Under the pieces are notes generated by a model, which worked only from the letters and a program-made list of their open reading frames with translations, did no database searches and had not been told where the DNA came from. The translations under genes were made by a program, and so were the position numbers. Shown piece after piece: positions 35,260-44,588 of a stretch of 64,000 nucleotides of DNA (position 1 is the stretch's first letter; each line of letters begins with the position of its first letter). Source of the stretch: Gigaspora rosea (taxonomy: Eukaryota > Glomeromycota > Glomeromycetes > Diversisporales > Gigasporaceae); assembly GCA_003550325.1 (NCBI GenBank), contig QKWP01000119.1:197691-261690 (forward strand). The letters are read 5' to 3'.

Positions 35260-35745
35260 AAATTGGACCCAGGGCCAGAGTGACAAAGAAAAGAAAAAGA
35301 AATAGATATACAATAATTGCTTATTTCGCATATATTTTTGATATTTTTTTTTTAAATGCTAATTTGTACTTAATGTGATGCAGGTCAGGACGACAAGAAA
35401 ATTGGACCCAGGGCCAGGATGATAGCGAAAAAAAGAGGAAATAGGCGCTTATTTCCTATATGAATTTTTTTTTAAATAATTATGAGAATTTTGTTTTGTA
35501 TTTAATTGGATCCAGGGCCAGGGTAAAAAAAAAATGGATTCAGTGCCAGGGCGGCAAAGACAAAAAAAGGAATAGGTTTATATCAATTACTTAATTTATA
35601 TATAATTTATTTTTTTTTTTGGTTTTTTTTTAAAATTTGTATACTCAATTGGCTGAGTTGACAACGAAAAAAGAAAGGATCCAGGGCCAGGGAAACAAAG
35701 AAAATTGGACTGAGGTCAGGGCAAAAAAGAAACTTTACAATACGA
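35260..35745. repeat. 'ttggacccagggccagggtg' clustered motif in Tigger
   Basis: Seven variants of 'attgga(c/t)ccagggccaggg' followed by 'acaaagaaaa', spaced 30-120 bp apart between the transposase and the right end. Function unknown; one possibility is subterminal binding sites. Confidence 0.75.
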
Positions 35746-36754
35746 ATATGCAATAGATGCATAAATGTACATATATACGTATGTACTGCATTTGCTTATT
35801 GTCTTTAATTCATATTCCATTATTGCTAACCGTAAGTCAGTTTTTATTGTTCTTTTTTATTTAGTTGGATCAACAATATCGTAATTTTTTTTAGTCCCGT
35901 GAGTGCTTTATTACAATATGAAAGTCACTTTAACTTTGTCGTATTTCGTAGAATTCATTTAATTATTATACGTTTCCCTTTTATCGATAAAATTCACAAA
36001 ATATGACAAACATAAGGCGGCAAAAAAAAATTAGATAATCGTTGATCCAATTAAATCAAAAAGAGCAATAATTGTTGCATATGATTTACATCTTATTTTA
36101 TGCTACATATGTTGTCATAATCTGCATTTGATAACTAGCTTCTATCCGGTAGAAAAGAATGAATATAAGGCATCGTTTATTATCAAAAACTTGCTGAGAT
36201 AGAGGATGTTGATGGAGCTTTCATGTTGGGTATTGCTATGAAATGCAAAGAGATGAAATTGGCATTTATTTATAATGTTAGATATTGTTATCCTAAGGGA
36301 ATTCGAGTTGAAAAATAATAAGCATAAGGCATTTATTTGGTTAACATGTTGCTAAAATGTGGACTTTTTTAAAAAAATTTAGAATTTTTAATAAAAATCC
36401 ATTTTAAATTTTATTTATATTTTTGTATTTAATAATATGTTATCTCAATTTGATTGGCTGGTGATCACGTGATATGCATTTATAGAGGGATTTACTTATA
36501 TGTGGGCCGAAAAAATAATATGCATTTGTGGAATAAAGAATATGCATTTATTTATTAAGCCCGTCAATGGGCCAGACAATTAATATGCATTTAAAGAGGT
36601 TATGCATTTAGGGGGGATGCATTTAGAGAGGTCTGACTGTACTACTATTTAGGTTCGATAAGATATAGGTTGATTTCTTTTTTTTTTTGGTCATTGTTTA
36701 ATATTTTCTAAATTCATATTTATAATATTATAAATAATTAAATTATTTATTAAA

Positions 36755-37529
36755 TTATATAGAAATTATAAAATTTTGCTTTTTATAAATTTTTAATTTT
36801 ATCTTTATTTGTTTGAAATTCATTTTCATTTTCAATCTCATTTGCATTTTCAATTTCATTTTTGCTTTTACTTATAATTTCTTCAACATCCGAATTGTTT
36901 TGATTTGCAATATTTTCATTAGGCATTTTTTCTTGAACCTTTTGTTCTTTTGTTTCTTTTTTTTTTGTCTTTCATAAGAGCCTTAAAAAATTAAAATTAA
37001 ATTAATAAATATACTCTTAAAATATTAAGTTTTTTAAATTAAAAAATTTAGTAGTTTAAATATTTATTAAATAATATAATAAATTAAAATTAAATTTTAC
37101 TTCTATTCTGCATAACTTGCTTTATAGTTTCGTAATAGGCCCAGTTATTTTCCCCAAAATATTTCGAATATTCTTTTTTTAACTAAAAAATTTTTTAGAT
37201 CTGTATATATAAATATTTATAAATTTTTACCATATCGATCCAGTTATTAACAAGTGTTGGTTTAACTCTAGAAATTGCTGTATCACATAAAATTCTATAG
37301 TTATCTAAAATAATTCCTGCCATTTTTTTTACTTCAGAAATTTCAGTTTCGTTTAAAAAAAAACTTTGCTTAACGAAATTTTTGTTTGTTATTTATCTTT
37401 TGATACTTTTGGTTTAGAAATTATTGGAAGTCCAGAAGGGTTTTTATATTTAGCTTCGAGTGCAGAAATTTTTTGGACAGTTTCTGCAAGGAGTGTACTT
37501 AAATTTTGGATTTCTTTTTGTGCCGTCAT
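36755..37529 (-). pseudogene. Accessory gene carried by the hAT element
   Basis: A spliced gene is visible on the minus strand. Exon 1 starts at the ATG at 37529 (MTAQKEIQNLSTLLAETVQK, a probable coiled coil) and continues, after a one-base shift near 37393, to ETEISEVKKMAGIILDNYRI and PTLVNNWIDM at 37231. There follows a 48-nt intron (37230-37183), an exon reading LKKEYSKYFGENNWAYYETI (37182-37101), a second intron (37100-36982) and an Asn/Glu/Lys-rich tail to about 36755, with another apparent one-base shift in a run of ten A's. About 190 residues in total. I do not recognise the family. It is not a transposase; its place inside the hAT ends suggests an element-encoded second protein or a captured host gene. 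Confidence 0.5.
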
Positions 37530-37619
37530 TATTAAAGATCTAAAAATTAAAAAGAAAATAAAAATTTCAATATTTATATTTATTTATATTTTAATCAACA
37601 CGAAATTTCAACGTGTTTA

Positions 37620-38140
37620 ATAAATTAAATATGATTGGCTACTAATTATAGAATGCATTACTTATTCTTGCTCGGATACTTTGTTAAACATGATATGATG
37701 AAGATGCATGTGGTAATAATTACAGTTCAAATTCAAATAATAATATAATAAGTAAAAATGATATATATTATTTTCCTTTATAAGAAAAATTTTCAGATAT
37801 AGCAAAAAACGAATTCGTCTTTTGCTATATATCTAATACAGTATACATGATTTTACCTGCAACTTTCCGTGTTTTTGCAGACTTACTGGCTTTTATATAC
37901 TGATTTCTGATGTGTACAAATATTTAGTGAAGTTCATGATTTTATTTAACATGCTGGTTCCGTGTCTATCCCGTGTGTGTCCGTATATTTCCATGTTTTG
38001 CTACATGTATTTACATATCTTTGCGTGTGCCCTTTTCTTATAGAGAAAGTAAATTAACAAAACGATTAGATGTTACTTGTATAGAAAAAAAATATTTATT
38101 AATATAATATTGTTAGCATTTACATGTCTGTCAAATACTT
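37620..38140. other. Non-coding part of the hAT element
   Basis: AT-rich with scattered 'ccgtgt' phrases around 37860-38030. No frame or terminus is seen. Confidence 0.4.
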
Positions 38141-38153
38141 AAAATTTTATAAA

Positions 38154-38706
38154 TTAGCGCTCTGGGGCACAAACAGAAGGTTGCGAGTTCAAGTCCAATG
38201 GGCGGCGAAAACTCTATAAGGACCGGTTTGGAAAAAGATCCTCGAGAGGACTTCCATTTTCGTCCTAAAGAATGGATTCATACAGAAGAATGCAGTCACT
38301 GGCATAGCCACGGGGCCGGGGACGACCAGAAAAGGTGAAATCCGTCAACAAATGACGTTAACATTGAGAGAGCCCGATCCAAGAAAAAATACAAGGGGTT
38401 TCCAACAACACTGGACCAACTGAAGATGGAAAGTGGTTCTTGTGGCAGATGAAAAAGGGCCAACCATACAAGCAATCCGGCGGAATAGTTCCTTAAAGCT
38501 GCCTATGACCTGTTAGGGTACAGGGCACCGGACGTGGTGGGGCTGCTGGATTCAATCGGGATAAGCGGACAATTGCAGGGAGAGATAGTTTAGTTAGAAA
38601 TAACCCCTGATGTATAACTAATGTATGACCTAGATTTAATGATTAATAAAGAGCGTCACTTGACATCCACAGATAATCGCTATCTTGGGGTTTAATAAAG
38701 AAAAAA
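38154..38706 (+). mobile_element. tRNA-derived SINE, 553 bp
   Basis: The head contains an A-box-like tagcgctctggggc (38155 on) and a B-box agttcaagtcc (38186-38196), as in tRNA-derived SINEs transcribed by RNA polymerase III. The body is GC-richer than anything nearby. The tail ends 'ttggggtttaataaag' plus A's. A perfect 13-bp duplication aaaattttataaa (38141-38153 and 38707-38719) shows retroposition by a LINE. The body is shared with 42345-42845. It is inserted in the hAT element. Confidence 0.9.
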
Positions 38707-38890
38707 AAAATTTTATAAACCTAATATATTTAATAAAAAAAAAATACAAAAAATAAAGTATACTACTAGTATCGGGTTATTTCCAAGTTAAAATCAAAAA
38801 AAAATTTTTAATCGGTAAAATATTATCGTCTAAAAGTTTTATACGTATTTTATAAGTACCATAAAATTATATACGTATATAAAAAAAAAC

Positions 38891-38966
38891 CTGCTACACA
38901 TTTTGAACAGATCCAAGCACTAGACTCATGTTAACGAATATGGCAATGATAATTGTGTAGCAGGAA
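38891..38966. repeat. Short element with CCTGCTACACA inverted ends
   Basis: cctgctacaca at the left pairs with tgtgtagcagg at the right, 76 bp overall. It is probably a very small MITE next to the hAT transposase fragment. Confidence 0.5.
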
Positions 38967-38974
38967 AAAAATTT

Positions 38975-39150
38975 TTTATAAAATTAAAATTTAGAATGGT
39001 AAGTTTCAGTAAACCAAGATTTTAAACACAAAACAGTCTGAACAGTTTCATTATCAAGAGAATTTCATGATTTAGTAACTGTTAATCCAGCTAAACTAAA
39101 TAGTTGTTCACATGGAACACTAGTAGACATAATAGCTAGATAAACCTGTA
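38975..39150 (-). pseudogene. hAT transposase C-terminal (hATC dimerisation) fragment
   Basis: Minus-strand translation gives VYLAIMSTSVPCEQLFSLAG, then LTVTKS, a stop, and NSLDNETVQTVLCLKSWF. The S(T/V)S.P.E..FS.AG pattern followed by RN.L and a W near the end is the known signature of the hAT C-terminal dimerisation region. Only about 55 residues remain; a MITE at 39160 lies immediately upstream, and I could not find the RNase H-like catalytic part. This supports the hAT assignment of the 31505-39642 element. Confidence 0.8.
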
Positions 39151-39159
39151 TTTGCATAT

Positions 39160-39297
39160 AGGCGTTGTTTGGAACACGAGTTTGAGGCAAGCTAATAGTT
39201 AATTTAGTCGAATGCAAATTATAATTTTTATCATTAAAAATCCTCGGCTAAATTAATCATTAGCTTGTTTCAAACTCGTGTTCCAAAATAATGCCCA
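39160..39297. mobile_element. MITE with 48-bp inverted arms
   Basis: The left arm 'ggcgttgtttggaacacgag...aagctaatagttaatttag' and the right arm '...ctaaattaatcattagctt...ctcgtgttcca' are inverted copies around a 40-bp centre. A following 'ataggcgttattttgcac' repeats the end motif. Confidence 0.75.
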
Positions 39298-39828
39298 TAG
39301 GCGTTATTTTGCACAAATACAGGGCAAATTGTAAATCAACTGATCACGCCATTGCTGTCATTAATAAATTTCTCTATTTTATTCACTTTAACAACAGCCC
39401 GTTTTCATTATACTTGAACGTGGTTTAATCTTGTTTAACAAACTAAGGGGTTTGTAATTGAATTTTAACAAAAAATTTATAGTTGTTTCAAAATACGTAT
39501 TATCATGATAATATTTAGTTTATTTGATATTTACTATTAGGACCGACGGTCCTTTCGGTCCGTCCTAAAAAGGACCGGACCGGCCCGGTCCCTGGACGGA
39601 CCGAAGGACCGTCAGTCCGGACCGGACTGATTAGCAGCCCTACTTTGTTGTAGATATACCATCATATATTGACCAGTTTCTGTATGCTGAGTCAATCCGT
39701 ATACTTCAAGTCTACTACCTTCTAGCCTACATTGCATATAATTTTTAAACTTGAGAAAAAATACAGTAGATTAATGAAATTTTATATGGAACATGTAAAT
39801 TTACAATTAAACAAATCTTTTATTCTAC

Positions 39829-40302
39829 CTCTATTAAAAAATTAGTGGAACTCCCTTGAGAACTAGGCAATGTTTTAAGAACTACCTCACATTTGTCACG
39901 AAATCTTGCAAATCCCCTCCTATTATCGCCATCGACTATTCGTTTACCATCCGACCAAGTTGCAGAGTATAAAGTGCCAAACCCTCCTTTACCAATAAAT
40001 TTTTGATTTTTTAAATTATCAAAATGAATCCATTCAACCACCTTTTCATATGCAGTAGCTTTAAGTTGAAACTCTTTGATGCAATCATCAATTTCCTTAT
40101 CATTATTAGTCCATCCTTGAGTTTCTTTCCAAGGATCGCATGATTGGCACCAGGATAGATGGGTGTTATATCGATCACATTGTTTACATATTCCGTTGAT
40201 AGAATCTCTTTTTTTACTATAAAAATCGAAAACTATAAAGTATTCGTTGGTTTCTGAATTTTGAGTTATTCCATGTATTTTATATTTCATATGATTTTTA
40301 AA
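39829..40302 (-). CDS. Kinase gene module 4 exon, with intact P-loop
   Basis: Lead MKYKIHGITQNSETNEYFIV, Cys cluster GICKQCDRYNTHLSWCQSCD, helix, then EWIHFDNLKNQKFIGKGGFG and a Lys in VVLKTLPSSQGSS followed by NFLIE, where the alpha-C Glu would lie. Donor GTAGAA at 39828. The next exon (39749-39643) continues with MQCRLEGSRLEVYGLTQ up to the insertion. Confidence 0.75.
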
Positions 40303-40371
40303 CTTACAAGAAATAAGCGTTAATCAATTGAAGTGTATAATATTAAACCAATATGAATTCATTTAACTTAC

Positions 40372-40842
40372 ACTTTATATAAGATTCAAAGCGTTTATTT
40401 GAGTACAATGTAATTTCATAAGTTCAACGCATAAAATAGCGCGTGACTGCGTATAACTTCCGGATTCACCAATAATTCTTCGTATACCATCCAACCAAGT
40501 TGCCATGAATACCAGATCTGATTTATCTTTAATTTCTTGTTGATTAACTAACCTATTGAATGGAATCCATTCAATTACCTTCTCATATTCCGTGGCCTTG
40601 ATTTGAGATTCTTTGATAAAATTATCAATTTCTTCATTTCCACTTGTAAATTTCTGAGTTACTCTCCGAGGATCACATGATTGACACCAAGCAGGCGAAG
40701 TATTAAATCGTTTACAATGCTTACACGTTCCATTTGTAGATTTTCTCTTATTACAATAAAAATCAAGTACAATCATATATTCGCCAGTTTTTGTCTCTTT
40801 AGTTATTCCATGTATTCTATATTTCCCTAATTGCCTTTTAAA
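40372..40842 (-). CDS. Kinase gene module 3 exon
   Basis: Open from the acceptor (40843) to the donor (40371). Lead GKYRIHGITKETKTGEYMIV, Cys cluster GTCKHCKRFNTSPAWCQSCD, then EWIPFNRLVNQQEIKDKSDL, VFMATWLDGIRRI and CVELMKLHCTQINALNLI. Like module 2 it lacks the Gly-rich loop. Confidence 0.7.
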
Positions 40843-40911
40843 CTTACGAGAAATAATCATTAATTAATTAAATTGTATAGCATTAAACTAAGATAAAATA
40901 TTTTAACTTAC

Positions 40912-41385
40912 ATTTTCTATAAGGTCCAAAGCGTCATTTTGTAAACAGTGCGATTTCATAAGTTCAACGCACAGAATTGTTCGTGATTGTGTATAGTTTC
41001 CTAATTCACCTTCAATTGTTCGTATTCCATCAGACCAGTTTGCCATGAACACTTGATCTGATTCATTTTTAATTTCTTGCCAATTATCTAGTCTATCGAA
41101 TGGAATCCATTCAATCGCCTTCTCGTATTCCGTAGCTTTAGTTTGAAACTCTTTGATAAATTTATCAATCTCTTTGTTTCCACTTGTCAATATTTGAGTT
41201 GTCTTCCAAGGATCGCAAGATTGACACCAAGCAGGAGAAGTGTTGTAATGTTTGCAATGCCTACATCTACCATTGGAACTGTCTCTTATAGGGCCAAATT
41301 CATCTGGTATTACCATTGCAAATTGTTTTGTAGGCATTTGAGTAATCCTATATATATTTCCTTCTGATTGTATGTAATTTGTAAA
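40912..41385 (-). CDS. Kinase gene module 2 exon
   Basis: Open from the acceptor at 41386-41387 to the donor at 40911. Contains GRCRHCKHYNTSPAWCQSCD, then EWIPFDRLDNWQEIKNESDQ, VFMANWSDG and TILCVELMKSHCLQNDALD. The P-loop glycines are absent, so this module keeps the Cys cluster but no nucleotide-binding loop. About 70% similar by eye to module 3. Confidence 0.7.
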
Positions 41386-41470
41386 CTTAAATGTGTCAAG
41401 AGCGTTGTAAAATGTAAATATGATAATATACGATAAACTACAGTAAATATAAATTCAAAATTTGGCTTAC

Positions 41471-42062
41471 ATTTTTTATAAAAGTATCGCTCATTGGTGA
41501 ATCATACAATGTTTTGAGATTAGCTCTACATAATTCAATACATGACAGTGTACCTATTGATGATTTTGTGCGTTTCTTAGCCTTGCTTTTAATTATTTTG
41601 AGATTAACTCCACATGATTCAATATGTGACTGTGTATATGTATATGGCTGTGTGTCGGTATGTTCTTCAAGTGACTTTGTATTGGTATATTCTTCTTCGA
41701 GTGGCTCTGTATTGGCATATTCTTCGAGTGACTCTGAATTGATATATGACTGTTTGGCAGTATGTCCTTCAAACCTTTTAATTATTCTTCTACGTTGCCA
41801 TAAATATCATTTCTGATTCATCTTCTCTAATTTTTGTATATTAATAAGCCTATTAAATGGGATCCATTCAATCATGTCTTCATATTTTGTAACGTTTTTT
41901 TGAAAAATTTTGATGTGTTTTATCAATATTTCTATTTCCACTGGTCCATCCTTTAATTGCTTCTTTAGGATCACATGATTGATACCAGGTTGGGGAAATA
42001 TTTTGTCGCCTGCACCTTGTGCATTTACCGAATCCATTATTCGGCTCAGTCCGTTCAAACTT
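41471..42062 (-). pseudogene. Kinase gene module 1, degenerate
   Basis: Reads GKCTRCRRQNISPTWYQSCD in one frame and EDMIEWIPFNRLINIQ in another, so at least one shift lies between them; a stop follows near 41812. It continues with an acidic repeat-like linker (SLEEYANTEPLEEE, SLEEHTDTQP) and ends CIELCRANLKTLYDSPMSD before the donor at 41470. The first Cys of the SCDP motif is replaced by Tyr. Confidence 0.65.
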
Positions 42063-42234
42063 TAAGTGATTTCTTTTGAAATATAATATATTAATTCCTT
42101 TAACATATTTAACTTTTATACTTATTAAAGGATTAACTCATTAGTAGCTTACAGCACTAACCTTTTCATTCTATTGATTGGAGATAACGATTAACAAATA
42201 TCGTATTTATTTCATAAATGAGAGAATACTTACA

Positions 42235-42330
42235 TTTTCTGTTTTATAAAGATTATATTTGCTTCTAGATTAGAACCTATCGAGAGACCTGATGCTATTA
42301 ATGCATATAATGTCGTAAGATTGAACATAT
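42235..42330 (-). pseudogene. Orphan exon next to the SINE
   Basis: Minus-strand frame NLTTLYALIASGLSIGSNLE ending FIKQKM at a GTAAGT donor (about 42233). Two readings fit: the last exon of the upstream secreted/multi-membrane gene (compare VKYEIIPFLTLLTSSIALL at 59960), cut off by the SINE; or the end of a further kinase module (compare NLKTLYDSPMSDTFIKN before a GTAAGC donor in module 1). I cannot decide between them. Confidence 0.45.
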
Positions 42331-42344
42331 CACTAAATTGGAAG

Positions 42345-42845
42345 TATATACATCTCCACCGTTTCCGGACTTGGTACTACAGCTACAATGAGCTGTGTGA
42401 CATAGCTACGAGGTCATGCGGCATCCAGAAAAGGAAAAATCCGACAAGAAAAGTCGTAAACATAAGGATCATCCACTATAAAAAGAATAGAACAAATGGG
42501 AACAAAGACAAGGGTACCGACCGAATTAGGAAAAGAAGAACAGGACCTAACACTACACCGACTGAAAATGGAAGTGGCTCTCGGGGTAGATGAAAAAAAG
42601 GCTGACCTATATAGCGTACCGGCGGGGTATGTAGCCCCTTCAAGCTGCCTATGATCCTATGGTACGGGGCACCGGACGTGGTCAACCTGCTGGAGTCAGC
42701 CGGGAAAAATGGACGATTGGAGGGAGGTTTAGTTTAGGAATCCCCTGTAAAATAATGTAATAGACCTTCGTAATAATGAATTAATAAAAGAGCGCCAACT
42801 GCGCCCTTGGGTATACTACCAAGGAAATTTCAAAAAAAAAAAAAA
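42345..42845 (+). mobile_element. SINE, same family as 38154-38706, 5' end unclear
   Basis: Shares with the other copy 'gacatagctacg', 'ccagaaaaggaaaaatccg', 'ccgactgaaaatggaagtgg', 'ttcaagctgcctatgatcct', 'acggggcaccggacgtggt' and a final 'aataaaagagcg', then a run of about 14 A's. The tRNA-like head is not visible, so it is probably 5'-truncated; a target duplication could not be fixed. GC content sharply exceeds the surroundings. Confidence 0.82.
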
Positions 42846-43251
42846 TTAATATTTTCATCAATATATATGTATTAATTATTAGTGATCATTTTATTTATAA
42901 CATCTTGAATAATTAACTCAGGTATATATGCCAGAATTAAATTGATGCAAGATCCCCAAAAAATTACGTTTGATACCCAATCAGACAATGGAGCATTAAA
43001 ACATTCAAGTCTTAACAAACGTGATTTTAATATTAATAACATCTCAATATCTAAGATAGATAATATTGCGGCTGTAGAAGCAATTTTTCCATATATTGAA
43101 AACCATATGGCAAATTCACGATTACGCTCCAGAAGTAATATTATAAATACTAAAGATAAATTGATCACTTTTGGAACTGCAAAAAATATTATGCTAATTT
43201 TAAATAAAATTTAATAAATGCACTGTATGAATATGGTTACTGCCAATATTA

Positions 43252-43427
43252 AAATTTGGCTAAAACTGAAATTTGGATCTATTTTAAAGTTTTTGGAGTG
43301 CATTTCAGTATTAGGTTAGGATTTACCTTTAGTTTTATTAATAAAAAGCACAGGTGGGTTTACATATATTCTATATTTTCGTATTGAGATCTGAATTCAG
43401 TTTTAGCCGTGACATTATTTAAATGAT
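43252..43427. mobile_element. Intronic MITE, GGCTAAAACTGAA ends
   Basis: The left 'tttggctaaaactgaaattt' and the right '...aattcagttttagcc' are inverted, each followed by an 'agatct/ggatct' block. It lies in the intron 43195-43857 of the secreted/multi-membrane gene. Confidence 0.65.
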
Positions 43428-43601
43428 ATTATACATACATACCTTGGTACGAAAAGACGTGTTATAATTTTGGAATTAGTAAAAACGAATGCCGAGAAAA
43501 CGCCGAAACGAAATAGGGTAATGCCATGTCGAAAATGATATAATTGTCACTCTATATTTTTTACATTTTTATATATTAATTATTGAAAAAAAAGCTAAAT
43601 A

Positions 43602-43832
43602 TTATCGCGGTTTGCAAGCAGTCACCTGATTGTTGTCCGATTACGTGGTTGTAATGACAATAAAATACGCTTTTTGGCCAAAGACTCAATATAAATATGT
43701 TATTTTCTTCTGCCATATCTAAGCTACTAAAAGATCATTGCAAAATCGCGCAACCGGACAATAATGTTCAAGTGATTGTAGTATAAGTGTACAGCGATCT
43801 ACGAATTTGATCCAATTTGCAAACCGCGATAA
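43602..43832. mobile_element. Intronic MITE, TTATCGCGGTTTGCAA ends
   Basis: 231-bp element with perfect 16-bp inverted ends ttatcgcggtttgcaa / ttgcaaaccgcgataa. Internal 'ccggacaataatgttcaagtg' is inverse-related to 'cacctgattgttgtccg' near the left end. It lies in the same intron as the previous MITE. Confidence 0.85.
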
Positions 43833-44588
43833 ATCATTTTAATTAATAATTCGTTACCTCTGGTGATTTTAACCTTCCTATCAAGTATAACAATACAAAC
43901 ATAATTACGCTTACAGATAATAAAATGAGCTTTTTCTTATTTAATTCCAAAAACTCGTCAAATGTCACTATCGAAAGAATAATTAGTGCAATCCAGTTAT
44001 ATTAAATCAATTATACAAATATAAGGTGGTCTTTACTAGTTTGCTGAAATCCATAATGCCTGATATCTCTGTTTCTGCTCCATATATTATCAATCGGTTT
44101 GAATTTGCTGAGCAACAACCCCAAATCCTCCAACCTACCAACACTCCTCCTTTCAATCCTAACAATTAAAAAAAAAGAACAAAAAAAAAACGCCAACTGA
44201 GTACTAAGCAATTTTTGCCTGACCAACAGAAAGTGAAATAATACCTGTTTGAAAAATCCACACTTCTGGGTCAATTTCCATAATGTCTGAAGATTTTACA
44301 AAATTATTATCCATAAGTATTAAATATTGTGCACCCGGCTCATCAAAAGTAGAATCGAATACATTAAGTATGACTATAATATTTAATGCAATGCATTGAG
44401 TACAATTTTTTGAATTAATTACCTGTCGAAGAATATCGTCTTGACTAAACTTTTGATAAATCGACAGTTTTCCATCCGCAAGTGAAACTGGCACATTAAA
44501 TGTGATATTAATCTCGTTGTTATTTATTGCTAGATTATTACTGCCTCTCTGAGGGTATGTCGTGTTCACATGGAAATTACCATATCCA

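Larger units (their letters stand above)
32431..36639 (-). mobile_element. Tigger/pogo DNA transposon, 4.2 kb
   Basis: Inverted ends CAGTCAGACCTCTCTAAATG, extending to 'catac', flanked by TA on both sides (32429-32430 and 36640-36641). It encodes a CENP-B-like/DDE_1 transposase on the minus strand (33203-34956). The rest is AT-rich filler with two motif clusters (32640-32880 and 35260-35740). It is inserted in the hAT element, so it is younger than that insertion. Confidence 0.93.
31505..39642 (-). mobile_element. hAT-superfamily transposon, 8.1 kb, with nested insertions
   Basis: The ends TAGGGCTGTTAATCGGAC and the inverse of ...CTGATTAGCAGCCCTA form a terminal inverted repeat. Flanks ctttgtac (31497-31504) and ctttgttg (39643-39650) agree at 6 of 8 positions, as for an aged 8-bp duplication. 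GGACCGG-rich subterminal sequence lies at both ends and resembles the small hAT MITE at 50360. Inside are a C-terminal hAT transposase fragment (38975-39150), an accessory gene (36755-37529), a Tigger transposon (32431-36639), a SINE (38154-38706) and a MITE (39160-39297). Most of the transposase is missing, so this copy needs another source for movement. It interrupts the kinase gene at 39643. Confidence 0.82.
39643..42062 (-). pseudogene. Kinase-family gene with four tandem N-terminal modules, truncated by the hAT element
   Basis: The exons repeat one module: a 'YRIHGIT..T.TGEY.IVLDFY' lead, a Cys cluster (C..C...N.SP.WCQSCDP), a charged helix, then 'EWIPF.RL...' and a residual kinase N-lobe start. 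Exons: 42062-41471, 41385-40912, 40842-40372, 40302-39829 and 39749-39643; introns are GTAAGT..AG, and modules share the acceptor context TAAG|TTTAAA. Only the fourth module has a good P-loop (GKGGFGTLYSATW) and a catalytic-type Lys (VVLKTL). The fifth exon gives EVYGLTQHTETGQYMMVY, the hinge, and ends at the hAT insertion; no C-lobe (HRD, DFG) exists on the other side. This arrangement is familiar from Glomeromycotina kinases. The product cannot be an active kinase. Confidence 0.8.

Noticed and set aside
38154-38230. A functional tRNA gene
   Set aside because: A- and B-box-like blocks are present but no cloverleaf or acceptor stem forms; it is the head of a SINE.
41514-41816. 100-codon plus-strand frame
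   Set aside because: It is the complement of the acidic linker in kinase module 1, which reads sensibly on the minus strand with matching splice sites.
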